Assembly (NCBI GenBank): GCA_035910535.1
Contig: JAMHXF010000061.1
Coordinates: 107,761-171,760, forward strand
DNA length: 64,000 nucleotides
Reading direction: 5' to 3'
DNA from: Archangium_A sp035910535
Lineage (GTDB): Bacteria > Myxococcota > Myxococcia > Myxococcales > Myxococcaceae
Shown here: positions 41,639 to 48,448 of the stretch, one piece after another
Layout of the letters: every line of letters begins with the position of its first letter
How positions within the stretch are numbered: position 1 is the stretch's first letter
Position numbers and translations under genes: made by a program
The notes under the pieces: generated by a model
What the model saw: only the letters and a program-made list of their open reading frames with translations
What the model was told of the DNA's origin: nothing
Databases searched by the model: none

Positions 41639-42718
41639 ATGGCGAACACCGAAAAAGAGAAGGCGATTGAGTTGGCCCTGCAGGCCGTGGAGCGTCAGTT
41701 CGGCAAGGGCTCCATCATGCGCCTGGGCAACGAGGAGTCGACGGCCAAAGACATCTCCGTGATTCCGACCGGGTCAGTGGGCCTCGACATCGCGCTCGGC
41801 GTCGGTGGCGTGCCGCGCGGCCGCATCGTCGAAATCTACGGGCCTGAGTCGTCGGGCAAGACGACGCTGTGTCTGCACGTGGTGGCTGAAGCGCAGAAGC
41901 GCGGCGGCGTGTGCGGCTACATCGACGCCGAACACGCGATGGACGTGGGCTACGCGCGCAAGCTGGGCGTGCGCACCGACGACCTGCTGCTCTCGCAGCC
42001 CGACACTGGTGAGCAGGGCCTCGAGATCGCCGAGATGCTGGTGCGCTCGGGCGCCATCGACGTGCTCGTCATCGACTCCGTGGCCGCGCTGGTCCCCAAG
42101 GCCGAGCTCGAAGGCGAAATGGGCGACGCGCACATGGGCTTGCAGGCGCGCTTGATGAGCCAGGCGCTCCGCAAGCTGACGGGCACCGTGGCCAAGAGCC
42201 AGACGTGCCTCATCTTCATCAACCAGATCCGCATGAAGATCGGCGTGATGTTCGGCAACCCCGAGACCACGACGGGCGGCAACGCGCTCAAGTTCTACGC
42301 CTCGCAGCGCCTCGACATTCGCCGCGTGGGCGCCATCAAGAACGGCGACAACGTGGTCGGCTCGCGCACGCGCGTGAAGGTCGTGAAGAACAAGGTCGCG
42401 CCTCCCTTCAAGGAGGTTGAGTTCGACATCATGTACGGCACCGGCATCTCGAAAGAAGGCGACCTCATCGACCTCGCCAGCGAGCACGGCATCGTCGACA
42501 AGAGCGGCTCGTGGTTCGGCTTCAAGGGCGAGCGCATCGGCCAGGGCCGCGAGAACGCCAAGGAGTACCTGAAGGAACACCCGGCCATCGCGAAGGAAAT
42601 CGAAGCGTTGCTCCACGAGAAGTTCGGCGTGAAGAACAACCCGGTGCCCACCGCGGTCGAGACGCCAGCGGCCGAAGAAGTCGAAGAGAAGCGCCCGCGC
42701 GTGAAGGCCGTGAAGTAA
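41639..42718 (+). CDS. recA: RecA recombinase
   Basis: A 359-residue RecA, the ATP-dependent strand-exchange protein and SOS coprotease. The Walker A motif is GPESSGKTT near residue 67, and Walker B is VLVIDSVAALVPKAE. The L2 region (FGNPETTTGGNALKFYAS) and the MAW-type nucleus are all canonical. The C-terminal tail is acidic then basic (EEVEEKRPRVKAVK). ATG 41639 is preceded by GAGGGGAAG and the protein starts MANTEKEKAIELAL, as in the family; in-frame codons further upstream have no such support. recX does not follow. Confidence 0.98.
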   Translation: MANTEKEKAIELALQAVERQFGKGSIMRLGNEESTAKDISVIPTGSVGLDIALGVGGVPRGRIVEIYGPESSGKTTLCLHVVAEAQKRGGVCGYIDAEHAMDVGYARKLGVRTDDLLLSQPDTGEQGLEIAEMLVRSGAIDVLVIDSVAALVPKAELEGEMGDAHMGLQARLMSQALRKLTGTVAKSQTCLIFINQIRMKIGVMFGNPETTTGGNALKFYASQRLDIRRVGAIKNGDNVVGSRTRVKVVKNKVAPPFKEVEFDIMYGTGISKEGDLIDLASEHGIVDKSGSWFGFKGERIGQGRENAKEYLKEHPAIAKEIEALLHEKFGVKNNPVPTAVETPAAEEVEEKRPRVKAVK

Positions 42719-42734
42719 CCAGCGCTGCAATTTC

Positions 42735-42775
42735 AGGGGTGGAGTGAGGCCACAAAATTGCCTCGCTACACCCCT
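42735..42775 (+). terminator. long hairpin after recA
   Basis: AGGGGTGGAGTGAGGC (42735-42750) and GCCTCGCTACACCCCT (42760-42775) form a 16-base stem with two mismatches around a nine-base A/T-rich loop. It sits between recA and the PilZ gene. No T-run follows, so it may act as a terminator with help, as an RNA-stabilising hairpin or as a palindromic element. Confidence 0.5.
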
Positions 42776-42792
42776 GTGCGAGCCTGTGGCGC

Positions 42793-43224
42793 ATGACTGA
42801 CCGCCGCCTGGCCGACCGTCGAAACCGCCCACTCATCTCCGAAGCGTTGACGCGCCGTAAAGAGCGGCGTGGCGACGAGCGCCGCGACTCTCCGCGCCGT
42901 GAAATCGCGCTCGACGTGCGCGAGCCGGGGCAGAAAGCGCGCTCCTGCATGGGCGACCTGTCGGTGTCGGGGGCGTCGTTCATCACCATGGCGCCTCCGC
43001 TCAGCGACTCGGTGCAGCTCATGTTCACCGTGCCGACCTTCGCGGGCCCCGTCATCGCGAGCGCCGTCGTCGTCGCCCGCCGTGGCGTCGCCAAAGGCAC
43101 GCAGGTCAGCGTGGTCTTCACCGACATCGACCTCGAGGCCGAGCTCGCCATCGCGCAGTGGTTCGACGAAGCAGGCGTGACGCCGCCGAAGGTCGAGCGC
43201 GGGGCCGTGGCGTCGTTGGCCTGA
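42793..43224 (+). CDS. PilZ-domain protein (putative c-di-GMP binding)
   Basis: A 143-residue protein with an Arg-rich N-terminus (residues 1-36) that leads into a PilZ domain. The RxxxR motif lies in DERRDSPRREI and the (D/N)xSxxG motif is DLSVSGASF, both needed for c-di-GMP binding. The core VVVARRGVAKGTQVSVVF fits the beta-barrel of the family. The basic N-terminus (RRLADRRNRP, RRKERRGDERR) is unusually long and could bind nucleic acid or membranes. It stands between the recA hairpin and a TerB/LETM1-like gene. Confidence 0.85.
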   Translation: MTDRRLADRRNRPLISEALTRRKERRGDERRDSPRREIALDVREPGQKARSCMGDLSVSGASFITMAPPLSDSVQLMFTVPTFAGPVIASAVVVARRGVAKGTQVSVVFTDIDLEAELAIAQWFDEAGVTPPKVERGAVASLA

Positions 43225-43245
43225 GCCTGTTACTCGCAGCGCGCC

Positions 43246-44592
43246 ATGGCGCTGGGGAAGCCGGGGTGGCTCGAGCAGCTCATCCGGTCAGTCGTTGCAT
43301 CACATCGGTTGAACGAGACGACGGCGTCGTACGTCGCGTCGCGCGCGTTGCCGGCGGGGAGAGGCCGCGCGCGGCGCTACCTGCGCGGCATGTTGCGTGA
43401 ATCGGGCCTGCTCTTCGGCACGCCTGAAACCGACAGCACTGCTCAAGAAGGCGTCGGGCCCGAAGAGCAGCTGTTTCTGGCGGTGCTGCGCGTCTTCACG
43501 CAGCTCGCGCTCGACCTGGCGACGCTCGCTGACGCGGCCCCGGGCCCGAGACCCGAGCAGGTGTTGCTGCTCTTCGCGGCGCTCAGTGACCAGCTGCCCG
43601 ACGCAGAAGACGTGCATCGCCGCATCGAGCGCGCGGCGAAGAGCTGGCCGTTGCCTCAGAAGCTGTGGCTCAAGGTCGAAGCGGTGATGGAGGCGCGGGC
43701 GCTCTCGTTGGCGGCCGACCCGTATTACGGGCTCGTGCTGCACAACGGCGCCGTCTACGCCGACGCCAACCTCTTCGGGCGCGTGGCCATCGCGTACTTC
43801 GCCGAGAGCCGGTTCCCCCGCGCAGAGGTCGAGCGACGGCTGGGCTTCGCGGCGCAACAGAAGGCGCGGTTGGTGGAGGTGCTGGTGGGGTTGGTCAGCG
43901 CCGAGCGCAAGCCCGGCTTCCCGGCGCGGCGCGCGATTCTGCGGCAAATTGACGACCTGAAGTTGCCCGAAGACCTCGCTGAACAGACCGCCGAGTTCGC
44001 GCGCAAGGCCTTCGAGCGCCCGGTGTCGATGAAGCGCCTGACGGCCGGGCTGCGCAGCCGCGACATGAAGCGCTTCATTCTCGAGCAGACGCTGCTGGCC
44101 TCGCTGGTCGATGGCCGCCGCAGCCCGCGCGAGGTGGAGTGGACGAACACGCTCGGCGCGCAGCTGGGGTTCACGCCGGAGCAGCTGCGCACCACCGAGC
44201 TCGAAATGGCGGCCTTCTATGCAAAGCACCGCCGCGTGGTCGACGTGTTCAGTCTGGCGCACGGCGCCGAGAAGATGGGCGAGGAGTGGGTCGACCAGTT
44301 CTCGGTGACCATGAAGAAGAACTACCGCGCGCTGCTCAAGGAGGTGCGCGAGACCGGCGAGCTGTCGCGGCTGCTGGCGAGGGCGGCGCGGGGCAAGAAG
44401 CTGACGCCGGAAGAAAAGAAGACCATGCGCGCGCAGCTCATCGACGTGGCGAAGGCGGTGCCGGCGCTGGCGATTTTTGCGGCGCCGGGCGGGGTGCTGT
44501 TGCTCATCGCGTTGGCGAAGGTGTTGCCCTTCGACCTCATGCCCAGCGCTTTCCGCGACGAGCCGGACGATGGCGAGTCAGGTGGGCGCTGA
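43246..44592 (+). CDS. TerB-like protein with C-terminal LETM1-like domain
   Basis: A 448-residue protein. The central part (residues about 260-350) looks like TerB, the tellurite-resistance helical fold: EQTLLASLVDGRRSPREVEW, LGAQLGFTPEQL. The C-terminal 90 residues resemble the LETM1 ribosome-binding-like domain: GKKLTPEEKKTMRAQLID, then a hydrophobic segment APGGVLLLIALAKVLPFDLMPSAF. One membrane-associated stretch is likely there. LETM1 proteins take part in ion homeostasis in mitochondria; the bacterial role is not established. The N-terminal 240 residues are helical and unassigned. Confidence 0.72.
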   Translation: MALGKPGWLEQLIRSVVASHRLNETTASYVASRALPAGRGRARRYLRGMLRESGLLFGTPETDSTAQEGVGPEEQLFLAVLRVFTQLALDLATLADAAPGPRPEQVLLLFAALSDQLPDAEDVHRRIERAAKSWPLPQKLWLKVEAVMEARALSLAADPYYGLVLHNGAVYADANLFGRVAIAYFAESRFPRAEVERRLGFAAQQKARLVEVLVGLVSAERKPGFPARRAILRQIDDLKLPEDLAEQTAEFARKAFERPVSMKRLTAGLRSRDMKRFILEQTLLASLVDGRRSPREVEWTNTLGAQLGFTPEQLRTTELEMAAFYAKHRRVVDVFSLAHGAEKMGEEWVDQFSVTMKKNYRALLKEVRETGELSRLLARAARGKKLTPEEKKTMRAQLIDVAKAVPALAIFAAPGGVLLLIALAKVLPFDLMPSAFRDEPDDGESGGR

Positions 44593-44613
44593 TCAACGCG
44601 TCTTCGAGTTGCG

Positions 44614-44642
44614 TTGACACGGTGTGGTCCATTCGGTAGTTG
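44614..44642 (+). promoter_or_regulatory. candidate sigma-70-type promoter of tRNA-Pro
   Basis: A perfect -35 box, TTGACA (44614-44619), is followed after 17 bases by TAGTTG (44637-44642), a weak -10 box. The tRNA begins 13 bases downstream, giving a very short leader. No other box pair upstream of the tRNA fits as well. Confidence 0.5.
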
Positions 44643-44654
44643 GCCACGCATCAC

Positions 44655-44729
<75 letters not shown>

Positions 44730-44737
44730 TGGTGAAA

Positions 44738-44787
44738 GCCCCGGAGTCGTTGGAGAAATCCTTCGGCTCCGGGGCGTTCGTTTTTTC
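44738..44787 (+). terminator. rho-independent terminator after tRNA-Pro
   Basis: GCCCCGGAG (44738-44746) pairs perfectly with CTCCGGGGC (44767-44775), with a smaller GGA/TCC pairing inside. The sequence then reads GTTCG and TTTTTTC (44781-44787). It ends tRNA-Pro transcription ten bases after the tRNA. Confidence 0.9.
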
Positions 44788-44807
44788 TGCATGTAGAGTC
44801 GGTTGCG

Positions 44808-45596
44808 ATGGCGCGGCTTGTGTTCAGCGTACGAGTGCGTCTTCTTCCGACCGAACTCGGCGGCAGAACGGGGCCAATTCTGACCGACTACCGCCCGAGC
44901 TGGGATCTCGGAAACACATGGCTGGGCGAGGCGACCATCAACGACGGTCGGGTCTCCCTGGAAGGCTGCGCCGAGCTCGCACCCGGCGCCGAAGGTCTCG
45001 CCCGCGTCGAGCCGCTCGCGCCTGAGTTCTGGGGTGGCGTTCGCGTTGGTTCGGTGATCTCGATGCAGGAGGGCAACCGTGTCGTGGGCCACGCAACGGT
45101 CTTGAGCGTCGCCTCACGGCCAGAGCACTTCACGCCAGAGGTCCTCGCCTTCGTGGACCAGGCTCGGCAGTTCTGCGACTTCATCGAGAAGGCAGGAGAC
45201 TCCCCACTGCTCGCGCGGCTCTGCGGTGCCCAGCAGCGACTGCTCGAACTCTACCGAGCGGGGTCTGCTCTGCCGCACGTCGAGCCGCCCGAGGGGATTG
45301 ACGCAGGGCCCAACCCAGAGCGGCCCGGGAACTGGGTCGGCTTCGACAAGTTCGAGTTCTATTGGGAGGTGTTCGACCCGTACGTCGATGAGGCACCAGC
45401 GTGCGGCTCGCTTTCAGACGATCTTCTGGACGTCTACTGCGACCTGCGTCGGGGCCTCCAGCTCTGGGACAAGGACGTGCCCAGCGCGGCCGCCATCTGG
45501 GAGTGGCGCTTCCACTTCGACGTCCATTGGGGAGCTCACGCGGTGGATGCACTTCGGGCACTTCACCGCGCCTGCCGCGAGGCTGCTTCACCCTGA
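44808..45596 (+). CDS. EF-Tu domain-3-like / DUF5063 fusion protein
   Basis: A 262-residue protein with two parts. Residues 1-100 resemble the C-terminal beta-barrel (domain 3) of elongation factor Tu: LLPTELGGRTGPILTDYRP, LAPEFWGGVRVGSVISMQEG, RVVGHATVLSV. Residues about 110-262 resemble DUF5063: FVDQARQFCDFIEKAG, LCGAQQRLLELYRAGSALP, FYWEVFDPYVDEAPACGSL, LWDKDVPSAAAIWEWRFHF. No GTPase domain is present. It directly follows the tRNA-Pro terminator, and the base usage looks somewhat less GC-skewed than its neighbours. Related proteins often occur as immunity-like accessory genes. Confidence 0.75.
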   Translation: MARLVFSVRVRLLPTELGGRTGPILTDYRPSWDLGNTWLGEATINDGRVSLEGCAELAPGAEGLARVEPLAPEFWGGVRVGSVISMQEGNRVVGHATVLSVASRPEHFTPEVLAFVDQARQFCDFIEKAGDSPLLARLCGAQQRLLELYRAGSALPHVEPPEGIDAGPNPERPGNWVGFDKFEFYWEVFDPYVDEAPACGSLSDDLLDVYCDLRRGLQLWDKDVPSAAAIWEWRFHFDVHWGAHAVDALRALHRACREAASP

Positions 45597-45613
45597 GGCT
45601 GGCTGCTCACGCC

Positions 45614-46216
45614 TCACTTCGTCTCTGCTTCCTCTTCTTTCGGATACCCGGGCATGCGCGCCTTCAAGAACTGCTCGAGCGCGTCGTCATCGGCGGGCGC
45701 GGTCCAGCCCTCTGCGTCGACAGACCACTGCTTCGCTTCGAGCCCCGCCACCCACGACTCGAACCACGCATCGAAGCTCGGCGCGACAATCGTCCGCACC
45801 TCGGAGTCGTGGAGGAACTCGATGACCTGCCCCGCCGGACCGCCGAACGAGCCGACCGTGTCGATGCACAGAAAGTCACCGCTCCCGTTGTCGAAGAACG
45901 GCACCCAACCGGCGACCCACCAGCTCTTCCACGTCGCGTCGTCGTCGTCCCACTCACCGGCCTCGGCCATTTCGTCGAGCATCGTCTTCGACTCGAAGAT
46001 GGTCTCGATGGTCGGCAGCGAATACCCGAAGGCAATGCCCGCGCTCCCACGTGGCTGCCCGTTGCGCCACGCGTACAACTCGAGCAGCGTCGCCGCGCTG
46101 CGCACTGAACCCAGCGCGGCCTCGAGCTGCGCCACGTCGACGGCCGGCTCGAACGTCGCCAGCGCGTTGGGGTTGTTTGCAGACAGCCACTTTTCAAGAC
46201 GAGCGACGAGGGACAC
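45614..46216 (-). CDS. SMI1/KNR4-family protein
   Basis: A 200-residue SMI1/KNR4 (SUKH-type) protein. The typical pattern is visible: LVARLEKWLSAN, LELYAWRNGQPRGSAGIAFGY, PTIETIFESKTMLDEM, WVPFFDNGSGDFLCIDTVG and GQVIEFLHDSEVRTIVAPSF. The start is GTG 46216 with GGAG six bases upstream. SUKH proteins are frequent immunity proteins against nuclease toxins, but no toxin gene is present here. It is convergent with the DUF5063 fusion gene and divergent from the zinc-finger gene. Confidence 0.88.
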   Translation of the reverse strand: MSLVARLEKWLSANNPNALATFEPAVDVAQLEAALGSVRSAATLLELYAWRNGQPRGSAGIAFGYSLPTIETIFESKTMLDEMAEAGEWDDDDATWKSWWVAGWVPFFDNGSGDFLCIDTVGSFGGPAGQVIEFLHDSEVRTIVAPSFDAWFESWVAGLEAKQWSVDAEGWTAPADDDALEQFLKARMPGYPKEEEAETK

Positions 46217-46332
46217 GTGATGCTCCGAGCAGCGAGTTGGTGAACGCAGCGTCGGTGCTGGCGACCTCCTCGTCGAGCAAGTTCGCCCGCCTTCAGGAAC
46301 TGCTTGAGGTTGTTCCGTCGAAAGGAGCCGCC

Positions 46333-46641
46333 GTGAAGACGTTGTGGTGTTGGCGTTGTCAGCAAGACGTGCCGATGCTCGACGAACCCGAGTTCGAGGT
46401 CGTCGAGCGGCTGTATCGCGATGCGCTTCGACCGGGTCCCACGGGCTCCATCGACGAGCGGTTCGCGCCCGTGACCGCTGCATACGAGCGGCTCACGGGC
46501 TTCGTGAACTGTCACCACAACGCGGTGCTCCACCACCGGCTGTCGCTCCTCGGGGCTCCCTGTTCAGCGTGCGGCAAGCCGCTGCGCACACCGAGGGCTC
46601 GACACTGCGCCGCGTGTGGCACGGTCGCGACCGCGTCGTGA
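46333..46641 (+). CDS. small zinc-finger-like protein (CWRC type)
   Basis: A 102-residue protein. The N-terminus has WCWRCQQDVPMLDEPEFE, a signature I have seen in uncharacterised small bacterial proteins. The C-terminus has two CxxC pairs (CSACGKPLRTPRARHCAACG) fitting a zinc ribbon. The start is GTG 46333 with AAAGGAG six bases upstream, which decides it over longer in-frame starts. The role is unknown; nucleic-acid or protein binding through zinc is inferred. It belongs to the same accessory patch as the SMI1/KNR4 gene. Confidence 0.75.
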   Translation: MKTLWCWRCQQDVPMLDEPEFEVVERLYRDALRPGPTGSIDERFAPVTAAYERLTGFVNCHHNAVLHHRLSLLGAPCSACGKPLRTPRARHCAACGTVATAS

Positions 46642-46918
46642 GTTCTTCGCAGCCGCCTACACCGACCTGGTGACAGCCTCCGCTTCGGCGGCCAGCACCA
46701 CTTCTGCCCATTCGCCACGCGCATCGGGTTCGCGCAGGTTTGTCGTGAGCTGCGGCACCCTCAAGCCCTCTGAAGTTCGTCAGGTGCGCGTGATTTTTCC
46801 TGTGGTGATTTGCAACTCCGGTCCGTTGCAGAGCTGAAGTGCAATTCGCCTCAAGCGCCCAAGGTGTTGATCCTTCTGGATCACCCGGCGCGGTACGCAG
46901 CTTGCTCAATGGCTCTGC
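46642..46918. other. intergenic region before the roadblock operon, no gene seen
   Basis: These 277 bases separate the accessory patch from the roadblock operon. A 73-codon open frame (46616-46837) overlaps the previous gene and has no ribosome site or sensible composition. It is lower in GC in its middle, around GTGATTTTTCCTGTGGTG, so it probably holds the promoter of the downstream operon. I see no clear -35/-10 pair or hairpin. Confidence 0.5.
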
Positions 46919-47248
46919 GTGCAACGGCTCAAAGACGTGCTGCCAGACGCCCTCGGCGCTGCGCAGTTGGTGAGCAGCGAAGGGGGTTGGAAGACCGTCG
47001 ACTCGAGCGGGGAGGTCGACGTGCGTTGGGCGCTGTCGGTGCTGCGTTCAGGCGAGGCGCGGCTCTACGGTGACGTCGACGTCGAGACCGATGAGGTCGA
47101 GGCGGTGATGGCGAGCAGTGACGGCGTTCACGTGGTGGTGGCCGACGGCCGCGGTGCAGTGGTGTTGCGACTGGAGCGCGGCGCGAACCTGGGCCTCGCG
47201 CTCGGCTACGCGCACGGCGTGGTGCGAACCGGCGAATCATGTCCGTGA
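46919..47248 (+). CDS. small protein, possibly divergent roadblock/LC7 fold
   Basis: A 109-residue soluble protein starting with GTG. The helix LKDVLPDALGAAQLVS, the strands VRWALSVLRSGEARLYGDV and VHVVVADGRGAVVLRLERG, and the C-terminal Gly-rich stretch NLGLALGYAHGVV can be fitted to the roadblock/LC7 fold, but the match is weak and this is only a proposal. It overlaps the next gene by ten bases and lies in one operon with a true roadblock protein, which supports a shared switch pathway. Confidence 0.55.
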   Translation: MQRLKDVLPDALGAAQLVSSEGGWKTVDSSGEVDVRWALSVLRSGEARLYGDVDVETDEVEAVMASSDGVHVVVADGRGAVVLRLERGANLGLALGYAHGVVRTGESCP

Positions 47249-48039
47249 TGCTCCCGACCGTCAGCGGTGTGTTTCGAAGCTCGGACTTGCGGCTCGACGG
47301 TGACGCGTTTCAGCAGCTCGCTGACGCGCTCGTCGGCAGCGAGTCGAGCACCTCGATGCTCAGCGTTCATGGAGACCACGGCGTCGGTGGGGTGTTCATC
47401 GACGAAGGTCGCATCGCGTGGGCTGCGTCTCCGGGCGCGCGGCACTTCTTGTCGGACCGCCTCGTGGCCGCCGGCTCCGACGCGCAGGTGATGCGTAAGC
47501 TCGTCGAAGAAGGTCGCCGCACGGGCGTCCCGCTGGGCCGCATGGTGGTCGACCGCGGGCTGATGAGCGCCGCGGCGTTCTCCGAGTTGTTGTTCGAGCA
47601 CAGCGTGGTGTCGTTGGGGCTCATGGCCTCGCAGCGGGTCAATCGCATCGAACGGCACCCGAGCCGCGGTGGCACGTTCGCGTTGGCCTTCACCTTCCCC
47701 ATGGTGCCGTTGCTCGCCGAGTCGGTGCGTCGGCTCGTCGCGGTGGAGGCGCTCGAGGTCTCGCCGTCGGGCGATGACCTGACGGCCGTGCACGTGGCGG
47801 TGGTCGAAGGTCAGGCGCTGCCGGTGCGCGTGCTCGGTGCGCGCGCGCCGAAGCTCTCGGAGCTGCTCTCGCTCGCCGGCGACGCGCAGGCCGTGATGAG
47901 CAACATCGACGCTGGCACCGTCAGCTTTCGCCGGGGAAACCGCTGTTGGTCGGTCTCCGGAAATCAGCAGTCGTTCGTCGTCAGTGAAGGTCGCTCAGCC
48001 CTGAGCTTCGCGTGGATGTTGGGGCAGGGCGGCCTGTGA
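47239..48039 (+). CDS. DUF4388-like protein in roadblock operon
   Basis: A 266-residue soluble protein starting with ATG 47239. The first part has the DUF4388 (PatA-type) pattern: QQLADALVGSESSTSMLSVHG, then GGVFIDEGRIAWAASPG and LGRMVVDRGLMSAAAFSELL. The C-terminal third has beta character (ALPVRVLGARAPKLSELL, VSFRRGNRCWSVSGN). DUF4388 domains occur in myxobacterial signalling proteins near GTPase switches. It overlaps the upstream gene by ten bases and is followed 40 bases later by the roadblock gene. The exact role is not known. Confidence 0.65.
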   Translation: MSVMLPTVSGVFRSSDLRLDGDAFQQLADALVGSESSTSMLSVHGDHGVGGVFIDEGRIAWAASPGARHFLSDRLVAAGSDAQVMRKLVEEGRRTGVPLGRMVVDRGLMSAAAFSELLFEHSVVSLGLMASQRVNRIERHPSRGGTFALAFTFPMVPLLAESVRRLVAVEALEVSPSGDDLTAVHVAVVEGQALPVRVLGARAPKLSELLSLAGDAQAVMSNIDAGTVSFRRGNRCWSVSGNQQSFVVSEGRSALSFAWMLGQGGL

Positions 48040-48079
48040 AGCAGTCGCAGTTCAACCCGTGAAAGGCATCGAAACCTCA

Positions 48080-48445
48080 ATGAGCAACATCAAGCAGACC
48101 CTCGAAGAGCTGATGAAGATTGAAGGCGCCGTGGGCGCGTGTGTCGTCGACTACAAGAGCGGGCTTGCCCTCGGCTCGGCCGGTGGCGGTCAGTCGCTGA
48201 ACATCGAAGTGGCTGCGGCCGGTAACTCGGAGGTCGTGCGCTCGAAGATGAAGGTGATGAGCCAGCTCGGCCTGAAGGACAAGATTGAAGACATCTTGAT
48301 CAGCCTCAGCAGCCAGTACCACGTCATTCGCCCGCTCGCGAACCACGCCAACCTCTTCATCTACGTGGCGCTCAACCGCTCGAACGCGAACCTCGCGCTC
48401 GCCCGCTACAAGATTCAGGAACTCGAGACCGCGTTGACCGTCTGA
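48080..48445 (+). CDS. roadblock/LC7-domain protein
   Basis: A 121-residue roadblock/LC7 protein. The start helix (SNIKQTLEELMKIEGAVG), the ACVVDYKSGLALGSAGGG strand-turn and the long second helix followed by EDILISLSSQYHVIRPL and NLFIYVALNRSNANLAL are typical. Family members act as activators or scaffolds of small Ras-like GTPases (MglB is the myxobacterial model), but no GTPase gene is in this operon. ATG 48080 is chosen over GTG 48059, which has no ribosome site. It is the last gene of the three-gene operon. Confidence 0.9.
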   Translation: MSNIKQTLEELMKIEGAVGACVVDYKSGLALGSAGGGQSLNIEVAAAGNSEVVRSKMKVMSQLGLKDKIEDILISLSSQYHVIRPLANHANLFIYVALNRSNANLALARYKIQELETALTV

Positions 48446-48448
48446 GCT

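Noticed and set aside
44808..46641. Reading the SMI1/KNR4 patch as a complete toxin-immunity locus
   Set aside because: No toxin, secretion-marker or polymorphic-toxin gene is present in or beside the patch.
46616..46837. Plus-strand frame of 73 codons before the roadblock operon
   Set aside because: It overlaps the zinc-finger gene, has no ribosome site and has low-complexity Ser/Ala/Arg composition.
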